The notes under the pieces: generated by a model
The model's database searches: none
Seen by the model: only the letters and a program-made list of their open reading frames with translations
What the model was told of the DNA's origin: nothing
Source of the DNA: Flavobacterium sp. ov086
Lineage (GTDB): Bacteria > Bacteroidota > Bacteroidia > Flavobacteriales > Flavobacteriaceae
DNA: 64,000 bases
Assembly: GCF_900187965.1 (NCBI RefSeq)
Contig: NZ_FZNL01000019.1
Location: 62,001 to 126,000 of the forward strand
Direction: 5' to 3'
Shown here: piece by piece, positions 52,828-61,007 of the stretch
Numbering within the stretch: the first letter of the stretch is position 1
How the letters are laid out: each line of letters starts with the position of its first letter
Position numbers and translations under genes: made by a program

Positions 52828-52933
52828 ATTATTAAATTTTTCTTAGACCATCAACTACGTCAACGACAAATTAATTTTACTTCTCTAAAGTTAATATTAA
52901 AATCCCAAATTTTGAAAACCTCCAAATAAAAAA

Positions 52934-52967
52934 TCCCAAACTCCAACTTTAAGATTGGAATTTGGGA
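52934..52967 (-). terminator. Terminator after gldC
   Basis: On the minus strand TCCCAAATTCCAATC pairs with GTTGGAGTTTGGGA around TTAAA, followed by TTTTTTA. It resembles the engB terminator in sequence. Confidence 0.7.
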
Positions 52968-52989
52968 CTTAAAAAAAATGGAATTTTAA

Positions 52990-53325
52990 CTATTTTGTAA
53001 GTTCCAGTTTTTCTGCAAAATAATCACAGAAATCTTTCATTGTATCTGACATCTTTTCGTCGTCTGTTGCACGCTTAAAAGTATCTGCCATTGCTACTAA
53101 AGTCTGATGAAAGAAAATCTTCATTTCATCAACCGGCATATCTTTTGTCCACAAATCGATACGCATGGTTTCTTTTACTTTACTGTCCCAAATCGACAGC
53201 ATAATTGCTTTTGCATCCTGAGCTTGTACTCCGCCATCTTGCGCAGTCCATGTTAATTTTTCCGGAACGCGGTTCTCGTCCAATTCTATATTGAATTTAA
53301 TTTCTGAGTTTATTGTATCTGACAT
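52990..53325 (-). CDS. gldC: Gliding motility protein GldC
   Basis: A 111-residue cytoplasmic protein known from Flavobacterium gliding. Its recognisable start is SEIKFNIELDENRVPEKLTW and it continues with VQAQDAKAIMLSIWD and MRIDLWTKDMPVDEMKIFF. It overlaps gldB by one base (TAATG-type junction). In F. johnsoniae gldC improves but is not strictly required for gliding; its biochemical role is unclear. Confidence 0.94.
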   Translation of the reverse strand: MSDTINSEIKFNIELDENRVPEKLTWTAQDGGVQAQDAKAIMLSIWDSKVKETMRIDLWTKDMPVDEMKIFFHQTLVAMADTFKRATDDEKMSDTMKDFCDYFAEKLELTK

Positions 53326-54281
53326 TATTTCTTCGGTTTATATTTTGACTTTTCGAAAATTTCTTTTGGGTTTGTTTTTAATAATTCCGGTAAAGTTACA
53401 TTGTTATTTTTCATGTACGATCGCACCATTTGCCAACCAATCCAGGCACCAACTCTGCCAGGTGAATCATTATCAATTTCTAAATAAAATTTAGAAAACG
53501 GCGCTGGCATTATAAAACGCGTCGTTAATTTTGGATCCTGACTATACAGCATTTCACTCTCTATAAAGTAACGCCACATGTACGCTTCATTTTCTTCACA
53601 CCATTTTATTTGTTCCTGCCTATACCCTATTTTTTCTGCATCTGAATATCCTGGCAAAAGCAAATCTTTTGCATACAATTGTTTTCCCTCAAAAATCATT
53701 TGAGAAAGCAAATCTTTATCTGGAAAGGCCGGAATATTTCTATATGTAAAACTAGAAACAACATCTGGCATAATTTGTTTCTCTTCGAAGTTTTCTTTTA
53801 GATAATTTGGGAATTCATAAAACTTATGATTTTTACCTAAATACAATTCTAACGCAACAATTACCAGGCTGTCTGCATAAATTGCTTTAGCATTATAATC
53901 CATTTCCCCAATTACAGTAATAACTTTTGGCGTTTTAGTTTTAGGGAAATAATATTTTACATGCTGAAAAAGCGTATTGAATTCTTCACGAACCGGTTCA
54001 AAATTGCTGTATTTTTTCTGCACTTCCTCATACACTTCCCTCCAAAGCGGATCCTGCATTTTCTTTAACCAAATATTATCGTCATTTCCTACCGGAAAAA
54101 AGAAAGGATATTGTTTTTTTACTTTAGCTAAATCTTCAGGTTTGGTTTCAAAAAATACCTTATCAAAACGTTCAACCTTAATGTCAACCGGAATTTCTTC
54201 TACTGCTTTTTCGACTTTAGTTTTTTGGTCACAGGACAAAAAAAACAGGCATAGAACCACTACAAAGCGATATAATTTCAT
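53325..54281 (-). CDS. gldB: Gliding motility lipoprotein GldB
   Basis: A 318-residue lipoprotein needed for gliding and chitin use in F. johnsoniae. The signal ends in LFFLSCDQ (lipobox Cys). The mature part holds AEKIGYRQEQIKWCEENEAY and GRVGAWIGWQMVRSYM, motifs of the DUF2268-like metallopeptidase relatives. It is followed immediately by gldC and diverges from nadE. Confidence 0.94.
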   Translation of the reverse strand: MKLYRFVVVLCLFFLSCDQKTKVEKAVEEIPVDIKVERFDKVFFETKPEDLAKVKKQYPFFFPVGNDDNIWLKKMQDPLWREVYEEVQKKYSNFEPVREEFNTLFQHVKYYFPKTKTPKVITVIGEMDYNAKAIYADSLVIVALELYLGKNHKFYEFPNYLKENFEEKQIMPDVVSSFTYRNIPAFPDKDLLSQMIFEGKQLYAKDLLLPGYSDAEKIGYRQEQIKWCEENEAYMWRYFIESEMLYSQDPKLTTRFIMPAPFSKFYLEIDNDSPGRVGAWIGWQMVRSYMKNNNVTLPELLKTNPKEIFEKSKYKPKK

Positions 54282-54292
54282 TTTATTTTAAT

Positions 54293-54351
54293 TAGATTTG
54301 TGTTGCCTATATTTTAAATAAACGTTACTTAAAAATATTTGTGCAAATATA
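54293..54351. promoter_or_regulatory. Divergent promoter region gldB / nadE
   Basis: Minus-strand TATATTTG (54344-54351) suits gldB; plus-strand TAGATTTG (54293-54300) suits nadE. If both are used, the two transcripts overlap by about 50 bases. TATTTG and CAAATA also form an inverted repeat at 54336-54349. Confidence 0.45.
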
Positions 54352-54380
54352 CACCCCTGCATCTTAAAACTTGAATTATT

Positions 54381-55187
54381 ATGGCTAAAAAAAGTACTAT
54401 TCAGACAGAAAAAGTGAATAACCACATTGTTGAGTGGTTAAAAAATTATGCTAACAATGCAAAAGTAAATGGTTTTGTAATTGGAATTTCCGGCGGAGTT
54501 GACTCTGCGGTAACTTCTACATTATGCGCCCAAACCGGTTTGAAAGTTTTATGTGTAGAAATGCCAATTCACCAAGCCGAAAGTCAGGTTTCAAGAGGAA
54601 GAGAACATATTGAACAATTAAAGAAACGTTTCCCGAATGTTTCGAATGTAGAAACTGATTTAACAGCCACTTTTGAAGCTTTTAGAAGTTCTGTACCAAA
54701 AACAGACGATGATGCAAAAGTAAGCTTATCACTGGCCAATACCCGTGCTCGTTTGCGAATGACCTCGTTATATTATTTGGCAGGAATCCACGGGTTATTA
54801 GTTGCCGGAACTGGAAACAAAGTTGAAGATTTTGGAGTAGGATTTTACACCAAATATGGAGATGGCGGAGTCGATTTAAGTCCAATAGCCGATCTAATGA
54901 AATCAGATGTATACGCTCTGGGAGAATTTTTAACAATTCCACAATCAATTTTAACAGCAGCACCGACCGATGGATTATTTGGAGATAATCGTACGGATGA
55001 AGACCAATTAGGAGCCAGTTATGACGAACTTGAATGGGCGATGTTGGCCGCAGAGTCAGGAAATACGCCAGCTGACTACAGTGGGAGAGAAAAATCTGTC
55101 TTTGAAATTTATAAACGTTTAAACACCAGCAACAAGCATAAAATGGATGCAATACCAGTCTGCATTATACCAAAAACGTTAAAATAA
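54381..55187 (+). CDS. nadE: NAD+ synthetase NadE (ammonia-dependent type)
   Basis: A 268-residue enzyme making NAD from deamido-NAD, ATP and ammonia. The PP-loop GISGGVDSAVTSTL and the later TGNKVEDFGVGFYTKYGDGG and LGEFLTIPQSIL segments are conserved. It lacks the N-terminal glutaminase domain of long NadE, so it uses free ammonia, a product of the urease encoded in the same window. No direct link is implied. Confidence 0.95.
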   Translation: MAKKSTIQTEKVNNHIVEWLKNYANNAKVNGFVIGISGGVDSAVTSTLCAQTGLKVLCVEMPIHQAESQVSRGREHIEQLKKRFPNVSNVETDLTATFEAFRSSVPKTDDDAKVSLSLANTRARLRMTSLYYLAGIHGLLVAGTGNKVEDFGVGFYTKYGDGGVDLSPIADLMKSDVYALGEFLTIPQSILTAAPTDGLFGDNRTDEDQLGASYDELEWAMLAAESGNTPADYSGREKSVFEIYKRLNTSNKHKMDAIPVCIIPKTLK

Positions 55188-55280
55188 AACTTTTTAACAT
55201 TTGCCTGCAATTAATTACAGAATTTATTTATTAATTTTACAGCTCCAAAAACATGAACAATTCTAAAAAAGGTAAAAATT

Positions 55281-55910
55281 ATGATTAAAGTATGTCTTGC
55301 AGACAATCATCCTGTGACTCACTTTGGCGTTAAGTCTTATTTTAAAGACCACGATCAAATTTCAATTGTTGCCAACGTAGGCAATTTTTCAATGGTTAGA
55401 GATATTCTTCAGACGAAGGAGATTGACATCCTAATTCTAGATCTGGAATTAGAAGGTCTTTCAAGCATCTTCGAAGTAAAATCTATCCTGAAAAACTTCC
55501 CAAAAACAAAAATTGTAATTTTTAGTGACCTCGCTGAACAAATGTATGCTCCAAATGCAATCAAAGCAGGAGTTTCTGGGTATGTGCACAAAACAGAAAA
55601 ACTTGAAACTTTAGGTCTTTCTATTATTAAAGTACACGAAGGAAAAATTATCATCAACGAAACTGTACGTAAAAACATGGCTCTAATTGCTAAACAAAGC
55701 AAAAGCGAACGTTTGTACAGAAAACTGTCAAATCGCGAGATTGAAGTTTTACGTTACTTAAGTGATGGTAAGAAAAACAATGAAATCTCTAAAATCTTAA
55801 ATCTGAACGAAAAAACGATCAGTACTTACAAATTAAGATTATTGACTAAATTAAATGTTACTAATTTAGTGGATCTTGTGAACAAAGCAAAGACTTTAGA
55901 AATTATTTAA
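55281..55910 (+). CDS. LuxR-type (NarL family) response regulator
   Basis: A 209-residue regulator. The receiver domain (1-120) has phosphoacceptor Asp54 (LILDLELEG), Ser/Thr in IFSDLAEQ and Lys in YVHKTEKLE. The C-terminal HTH (145-205) reads LSNREIEVLRYLSDGKKNNE followed by ISKILNLNEKTISTY. No kinase gene is adjacent, so it is an orphan in this window. Its TAA overlaps the stop of dnaG on the other strand. Confidence 0.92.
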   Translation: MIKVCLADNHPVTHFGVKSYFKDHDQISIVANVGNFSMVRDILQTKEIDILILDLELEGLSSIFEVKSILKNFPKTKIVIFSDLAEQMYAPNAIKAGVSGYVHKTEKLETLGLSIIKVHEGKIIINETVRKNMALIAKQSKSERLYRKLSNREIEVLRYLSDGKKNNEISKILNLNEKTISTYKLRLLTKLNVTNLVDLVNKAKTLEII

Positions 55911-57964
55911 TGGTATCTTGACATTACTCTTCCTAGTTTTTTCGAAAACGTATTAACTAGTTTTGAGTAATCAACCACCATCGACAAAAGCTCTGTATTA
56001 TCTGAATTATCAGGTTTTATAGAGCTTTTTAATTCTTCGATAATTCGACCAACCAAAAACCAGCGCATAGACATAATCGTTTCAGTAACGTATTGCGCAA
56101 TCGTTTCGTGTTTCATTTTCGAAAAAATATTCTGTCCTTCCCAGTCGTGAAGAGTCAATCGCTCATCTTCCATCAAAATATCAGTAACTTCCTGAGCAAA
56201 ATCAGGCTCCAGGTGCATTAAGTATTTCTCAAGATTAAACTTTTCATTCTGATGATAAAAACCAATTAAATTGGTGAAAATATCCCGAAATAAAGGATTC
56301 GAAAGTTCTACCTCATCTTCCTGCAAACTCAAATAAATTCGCTGAAAAACTTTATATTCTTTCATTTCAGAAACCATCACAACCTCACCTTCTCCATTAT
56401 TTTTTAAGAGAACATCTTCAAATTCTTCGGTTTTATCGCCATAAAGTAATAAAATTTCAATTACTTTTCGCTCCAGACGATATAATATATCAACCTTTTC
56501 GGCTTGTTGTTGCTGTACCGGATATCCCATATCTCCAGGATAATCCTCTGGCGGTCCTGTTCTTGGATCATCCGGATCTCCTCCTGAATATGTATTATTT
56601 TGGTTTCTAAAAACTTCAAAAGGTTTTTGTTCCTGCTTTTGCTTTTTATTAGCTTCTGTAAGATCCTTTTGAATCAACTGTGCCAATGTACTTACCAAAA
56701 CCTGCTCTGAAATGTCCATAATTCTGGCACATTCCTGAGTATATACCTCTCGCTGAATACGGTCCGGTATTTTAGAAATACTCGTAACCATATCCCGAAT
56801 CAAATCGGCCTTTTTTATAGGGTCGTTCTTAGCTTCCTTCATTAAGAGCGACGCTTTGAACTGTATAAAATCTTTACTATTTTCTTCCAGATAAGCCACT
56901 AACTCGTCATGAGAATTTTTTCTGGCAAAACTATCCGGATCTTCTCCATCAGGAAAACCACAAACTCTCACGTTCATTCCCTCCTCAAGAATCAAGTCGA
57001 TTCCTCGAATAGAAGCACGTAATCCTGCAGCATCCCCATCAAAAAGCACTGTAATATTTCTCGTTAAACGGTTTATCAAACGAATCTGATCTGGTGTCAA
57101 AGCTGTTCCTGAAGAAGCAACAACATTCTCGATTCCGGCTTGGTTAAACTGAATTACATCGGTATAACCTTCAACTAAATAACAATTATTCTGTTTTGCG
57201 ATAGCTTGCTTAGCCTGAAAAATTCCGTAAAGGACTTTACTTTTATGGTAAATATCACTTTCAGGAGAGTTTAAGTATTTTGCCGCCTTCTTATCATTGG
57301 TTAAAATACGCCCTCCAAATCCTAAAACACGTCCGGACATACTTTCAATAGGAAACATTACACGGCCTTTAAAACGGTCAAAAGGTCGATCTTCTCTTGC
57401 AATTGTCAAACCGGTACTTTCCAGAAATTCCAGTTTATATCCTTTGCCCAAAGCTTCTTTGGTAAGAGCATCCCATGTTTCCGGTGAATATCCTAAACTA
57501 AACTTTTTAATCGTTTCATTTGTAAAACCTCTTTCCTTAAAATACGAAAGTCCAATTGCTTTTCCTTCCTCTGAATTTAAAAGTATATCATTAAAATATC
57601 CTTTTGCAAATTCCGAAACTAAATACATACTTTCACGAACATCCGTCATAGCTTTTTCAGCATCCGTCTGTTCTGTTTCTTCAATTTCAATATTGTATTT
57701 TCTGGCTAAATACCGAATGGCTTCCGGATAGGTAAACTGTGAGTGCTCCATTAGGAATTTTACAGAATTACCTCCTTTTCCTGTACTAAAATCTTTCCAG
57801 ATTCCTTTTGCAGGTGACACCATGAACGACGGAGAGCGCTCATCTGAGAACGGACTCAACCCTTTAAAATTACTTCCGGCACGTTTTAAATTAACAAAAT
57901 CACCAATAACCTCCTCTACTCGAGCAGTTTCAAAAACAGTATCAATTGTGGCTTGTGAAATCAA
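55907..57964 (-). CDS. dnaG: DNA primase DnaG with degenerate zinc-finger domain
   Basis: A 685-residue primase started at the TTG at 57964 (ISQATIDTVFETARVEEVIG); the frame extends to 58078 but those 38 residues do not look like primase. The N-terminal CHC2-type domain keeps its shape (FKGLSPFSDERSPSF, WKDFSTGKGGN) but the four zinc ligands are Ser37, Ser40, Asp58 and Thr61. The catalytic core and TOPRIM motifs are intact (YLVEGYTDVIQF, VLFDGDAAGLRAS, FPDGEDPDSFARKN). The C-terminus is a helicase-binding region. Confidence 0.93.
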   Translation of the reverse strand: MISQATIDTVFETARVEEVIGDFVNLKRAGSNFKGLSPFSDERSPSFMVSPAKGIWKDFSTGKGGNSVKFLMEHSQFTYPEAIRYLARKYNIEIEETEQTDAEKAMTDVRESMYLVSEFAKGYFNDILLNSEEGKAIGLSYFKERGFTNETIKKFSLGYSPETWDALTKEALGKGYKLEFLESTGLTIAREDRPFDRFKGRVMFPIESMSGRVLGFGGRILTNDKKAAKYLNSPESDIYHKSKVLYGIFQAKQAIAKQNNCYLVEGYTDVIQFNQAGIENVVASSGTALTPDQIRLINRLTRNITVLFDGDAAGLRASIRGIDLILEEGMNVRVCGFPDGEDPDSFARKNSHDELVAYLEENSKDFIQFKASLLMKEAKNDPIKKADLIRDMVTSISKIPDRIQREVYTQECARIMDISEQVLVSTLAQLIQKDLTEANKKQKQEQKPFEVFRNQNNTYSGGDPDDPRTGPPEDYPGDMGYPVQQQQAEKVDILYRLERKVIEILLLYGDKTEEFEDVLLKNNGEGEVVMVSEMKEYKVFQRIYLSLQEDEVELSNPLFRDIFTNLIGFYHQNEKFNLEKYLMHLEPDFAQEVTDILMEDERLTLHDWEGQNIFSKMKHETIAQYVTETIMSMRWFLVGRIIEELKSSIKPDNSDNTELLSMVVDYSKLVNTFSKKLGRVMSRYH

Positions 57965-58090
57965 AACGTAAAATATTTTAAAAATTTGAAGTCTGTAAAA
58001 GTACACAAATCCATCTTGAAATAGGATGATTTCAAATAAAAAAAGCACCTCTTTCGAAGTGCTTTCTCTACTAACCAATTAACTAAATTT

Positions 58091-59143
58091 TTAATTTAAA
58101 TCAAGTCTTAATCCTAGCGAAATATTATTTTCTTTAACTAAATTATCTTGAAACAGCGGATTCAAATCATATTTCATATACAAACTCACTTCTTTATAAC
58201 CTATATAAGAGCTCAGTCCGTAGATAAAATTATTTACGTTATAATCTCCTTTTATTCTTGTTTTATAATCTAAATCGTCTTGGTTGTATTTTAGAATCTG
58301 TTTTGATTTTACGTTGATTCCCGCATATCCTCCAATTCCAAAACGAAAGCTTTGATGTGTTTTAAAATACGTTTTTCCATTAACTATTTTAGGTTTAGAA
58401 AAATCAAATTCTAAATGAACCGGCAAAACAATGTAAACGTTTCTAAAACGGGATTCATCAAGATTTATAGCGTTTTTCTGTAGCACCGTTTGATTTCCGT
58501 CTACAACAAAATTACGATTGTCTGTTGGACGAATATTGTTATACATTAATGAAAGTCCGTATTTAGCATGTAGCAAGTTGTCGTTTTTCATTAATCTTGA
58601 GTTATAAGTAAAACCCCATTCATAAAAATGTGAACCTATAAAACTATAATTTGAATCCTGAAGCTTTCCGTCGACCATCATATTATTTAAACCTGCTGCA
58701 AACACAAATTGAGAAGTGGTTCTTTTTTCGCCACGAATAGAATCTTTCCTTTTTCTACTATCCTTCCAATCTTTATCATTCCAATGAATAACTAAAGTGT
58801 GTTTCTTAATCGAATCTCCTTCTTTAATTTTTCCGTCTACTTTTTGCTGCACTAAATCATTAAGTTCATTTTGCGCTTCGGTTACTTTTTGTTCAATAAT
58901 TGTCGCTCTGACTTCTGCCAGTTCCTTTTTGCGTTTATCGGCTTGTTCCTGCGTAATTTTCCCCTCAGACAATTGAACATTTACGGCTTCAACTTCTTCT
59001 TTTAAAGTTGCTTTTTCTTCTTTTGTTATCTTTTCTATTTTATTAGCAATCTGCCTTGCTTTAGATTCAAAAGTTTCCTGTCCCATTACTTTACTTACAA
59101 ATAGAAATATGAGGATAACGAGATAAATGGTAAAATTTTTCAT
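58091..59143 (-). CDS. Exported protein: coiled coil plus probable beta barrel
   Basis: 350 residues. Signal peptide (1-21, ending KVMGQ), a highly charged coiled coil at about 25-105 (KIEKITKEEKATLKEEVEAV), then about 220 residues of alternating strands typical of an outer-membrane beta barrel (HFYEWGFTYNSRLMKN, LSSYIGYKEVSLYMKYDLNP). It lies downstream of the sigma/anti-sigma pair on the same strand and could be a target of it. The function is unknown. Confidence 0.78.
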   Translation of the reverse strand: MKNFTIYLVILIFLFVSKVMGQETFESKARQIANKIEKITKEEKATLKEEVEAVNVQLSEGKITQEQADKRKKELAEVRATIIEQKVTEAQNELNDLVQQKVDGKIKEGDSIKKHTLVIHWNDKDWKDSRKRKDSIRGEKRTTSQFVFAAGLNNMMVDGKLQDSNYSFIGSHFYEWGFTYNSRLMKNDNLLHAKYGLSLMYNNIRPTDNRNFVVDGNQTVLQKNAINLDESRFRNVYIVLPVHLEFDFSKPKIVNGKTYFKTHQSFRFGIGGYAGINVKSKQILKYNQDDLDYKTRIKGDYNVNNFIYGLSSYIGYKEVSLYMKYDLNPLFQDNLVKENNISLGLRLDLN

Positions 59144-59269
59144 GATTGATTTTTTTTTTAAAAATTGATTGTTGATTGATGATGATTTTTTAATTATAAA
59201 TTATTAATTGTTAAATGTTGATTGTCGATTGTCAAATGTGAAATATGAATTCCATCTCCATCGGGTTAA

Positions 59270-59285
59270 TCCCGAAGCCTCGGGA
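59270..59285. repeat. 16-base palindrome-like repeat, copy 1
   Basis: TCCCGAAGCCTCGGGA. The exact reverse complement occurs at 60802-60817, so the two copies bracket the sigma/anti-sigma genes in opposite orientation. Confidence 0.7.
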
Positions 59286-59330
59286 CGACGCTACAATATG
59301 GATGGTTCCTCCGGAACTAAAAAATCTATA

Positions 59331-59399
59331 TTCTTTCTTCTATTTTCTTTCTTCTATTTTCTTTCTTCTATACTCTTTCTTCTATTTTCTTTCTTATAC
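59331..59399. repeat. 14-base tandem repeat, five units
   Basis: Units of TTCTTTCTTCTATT begin at 59331, 59345, 59359, 59373 and 59387, with a few changes in units 3-5. It lies in the 261-base gap between the anti-sigma-like gene and the barrel gene and could vary in copy number. Confidence 0.85.
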
Positions 59400-59404
59400 A
59401 TTCT

Positions 59405-60154
59405 CTACTCCTGCTGATTTCGATTTGCCAAAGCCACTTTTACCGTTTGGTAATTTTTATTGACTTTTGTAATTACTTTTTCTCTAAAAGAAAGTTCTAA
59501 TTCTCCGTCGACTTGATTTAATAAATCGTTGGCATTTACTTTGATTTTTGTTTTCGGTTTAACCGAATTTTCTGCGACTACAGTTTTTTCGGCCGAAAGT
59601 AACAACTGATCGACGCTCTCTTTTTTAGAAGTTTCAACAGTTGGATTTTCAGTATTGATTGATTTTTTTTCTGGATTGTTTTTGATGATGACTGAAGACT
59701 CCGCTACTTGATTTTTTTCGTTTTTGATTGGTTTATTTGGATTTAATTTCAAAACTTCGGGGTGATTACTCCCTTGTTTTTCAGACTCCTGAACAGATTC
59801 TTTTTCTGAAGTTGCAACTTCAGTTCTAACTAAATCTATTGTATTTAAAGTTGGTTTTACAACCGAATCTTTCTTTGTGTTTTCTTCTATTACAATATTG
59901 TTTTTTGGAGCTTCAACTACACTTTTCTTCTGATTAAAAAAGAACGTTCCCACTATTAAGAAACCAACAATACTTGCTGCGATATACAACCATTTTCTTT
60001 TTGAAGCTTGCAGTGAGCGAAGTCGAACTGTAGGTTTCTTTTCTTCAGCAACACTCAGCATCGCATCTAATCTGTCCCAGGCTTTGTCGCTTGGTTCGAT
60101 TGTACGTTGATTTAGTTTTTCACGGAAATCCTTTTCAAAATTATTCGGTTCCAT
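59405..60154 (-). CDS. Probable anti-sigma factor (single-pass)
   Basis: A 249-residue protein. The cytoplasmic N-terminus (FEKDFREKLNQRTIEPSDKA, WDRLDAML) resembles Bacteroidota anti-sigma proteins; one membrane helix lies at about 54-70 (WLYIAASIVGFLIVGTFFF); the rest is a polar, Lys/Glu-rich periplasmic part. It overlaps the ECF sigma gene by 14 bases. Binding to that sigma factor is inferred from context. Confidence 0.75.
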   Translation of the reverse strand: MEPNNFEKDFREKLNQRTIEPSDKAWDRLDAMLSVAEEKKPTVRLRSLQASKRKWLYIAASIVGFLIVGTFFFNQKKSVVEAPKNNIVIEENTKKDSVVKPTLNTIDLVRTEVATSEKESVQESEKQGSNHPEVLKLNPNKPIKNEKNQVAESSVIIKNNPEKKSINTENPTVETSKKESVDQLLLSAEKTVVAENSVKPKTKIKVNANDLLNQVDGELELSFREKVITKVNKNYQTVKVALANRNQQE

Positions 60155-60701
60155 TATCTTGTTTTTTTAAGGTATTAATTTGTTTTTGCAGCATTTTTCT
60201 GGCGTGCGATAATTGCGATTTCGATGTTCCTTCATTAATCCCTAACATCTTGGCAATTTCATTGTGTTTGTACCCTTCTATGGCGTATAAATTGAAAATC
60301 ATTTTATAACCGTCCGGCAAAGCGTCTATCAAAAGCTGAATCTGATCTGTCGAAAATTTGCTGTCAATTGCATTAAAACTTTCTTCGACATAAATCTCAT
60401 CTTCGGTAAATTTTACTTTCTTCTGAACTCTTAAATATGAAATGCATTCATTAACCATGATTCGGCGAATCCAACCTTCAAAGCTTCCTTTATTCTCAAA
60501 CTTATTTAAGTTGGTAAATACTTTCATGAAAGCTGTGATCATTACATCTTCGGCCAATTGAATGTCTTTTATATATTGTCGACAAACACTTAGCATTTTT
60601 GGAGAAAACCGACTATATATCTGCTGTTGCGCTTGCCGATTATTTTCGACAGCCAACTTTATAATTTCGGTTTCTTCTTGATGTAAATGAATAATTTTCA
60701 T
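60141..60701 (-). CDS. ECF-type RNA polymerase sigma factor
   Basis: A 186-residue sigma-70 family factor. Region 2 includes RFSPKMLSVCRQYIKDIQLA, EDVMITAFMKVF and FEGWIRRIMVNECISYLR; region 4 includes LPDGYKMIFNLYAIEGYKHN and EIAKMLGINEGTSKSQLSHA. Region 3 is missing, as in ECF factors. It is the first gene of the pair with the anti-sigma-like gene. Confidence 0.93.
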   Translation of the reverse strand: MKIIHLHQEETEIIKLAVENNRQAQQQIYSRFSPKMLSVCRQYIKDIQLAEDVMITAFMKVFTNLNKFENKGSFEGWIRRIMVNECISYLRVQKKVKFTEDEIYVEESFNAIDSKFSTDQIQLLIDALPDGYKMIFNLYAIEGYKHNEIAKMLGINEGTSKSQLSHARKMLQKQINTLKKQDNGTE

Positions 60702-60801
60702 TAATAAGCGTTCGGTTTTGGTTTACTAACAGACTTCTATTAGCATAGACGATTGTCGTTTCGAAATGGTTGCATGAGTTATGAGAAATTTTCAAAAAAT
60801 A

Positions 60802-60817
60802 TCCCGAGGCTTCGGGA
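60802..60817. repeat. 16-base palindrome-like repeat, copy 2
   Basis: TCCCGAGGCTTCGGGA, the exact reverse complement of the copy at 59270-59285. The surrounding 306-base gap (60702-61007) otherwise holds small AT-rich hairpins and the promoter of the next gene. Confidence 0.7.
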
Positions 60818-60943
60818 CCAAATTCCAAATAGCAGCATTAAATCCTTTATTATCAAAAGGATGAATAAAAACTCTCTAATTTTAAAATTCTCTAATTATT
60901 TTTTTTATAATGTAAACTTAAGGAGAACTAATAGAAATGCAAA

Positions 60944-60974
60944 TTGCAAAACAAACTTATACTGGTTATATTTG
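60944..60974 (+). promoter_or_regulatory. Promoter of the 61008 gene
   Basis: TTG at 60944-60946 and TATATTTG at 60967-60974, separated by 20 bases: a good Bacteroidota -33/-7 pair. It supports the ATG at 61008 over the longer upstream frame. Confidence 0.7.
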
Positions 60975-61007
60975 AGCAATAGCTTTAAAAAATTCCAATC
61001 CTTAAAA

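Noticed and set aside
59331..59399. CRISPR-like array
   Set aside because: The units are 14 bases long and directly adjacent, with no spacers and no cas genes.
59208..59463. Two short Phe/Leu-rich frames over the 14-base tandem repeat
   Set aside because: The translated repeat gives a monotonous LYSFFYFLS pattern; no start signal and no family.
60753..61007. Longer start for the zinc-ribbon gene
   Set aside because: The extra 85 residues would be read from the palindrome and promoter region; the -33/-7 promoter lies inside that stretch.
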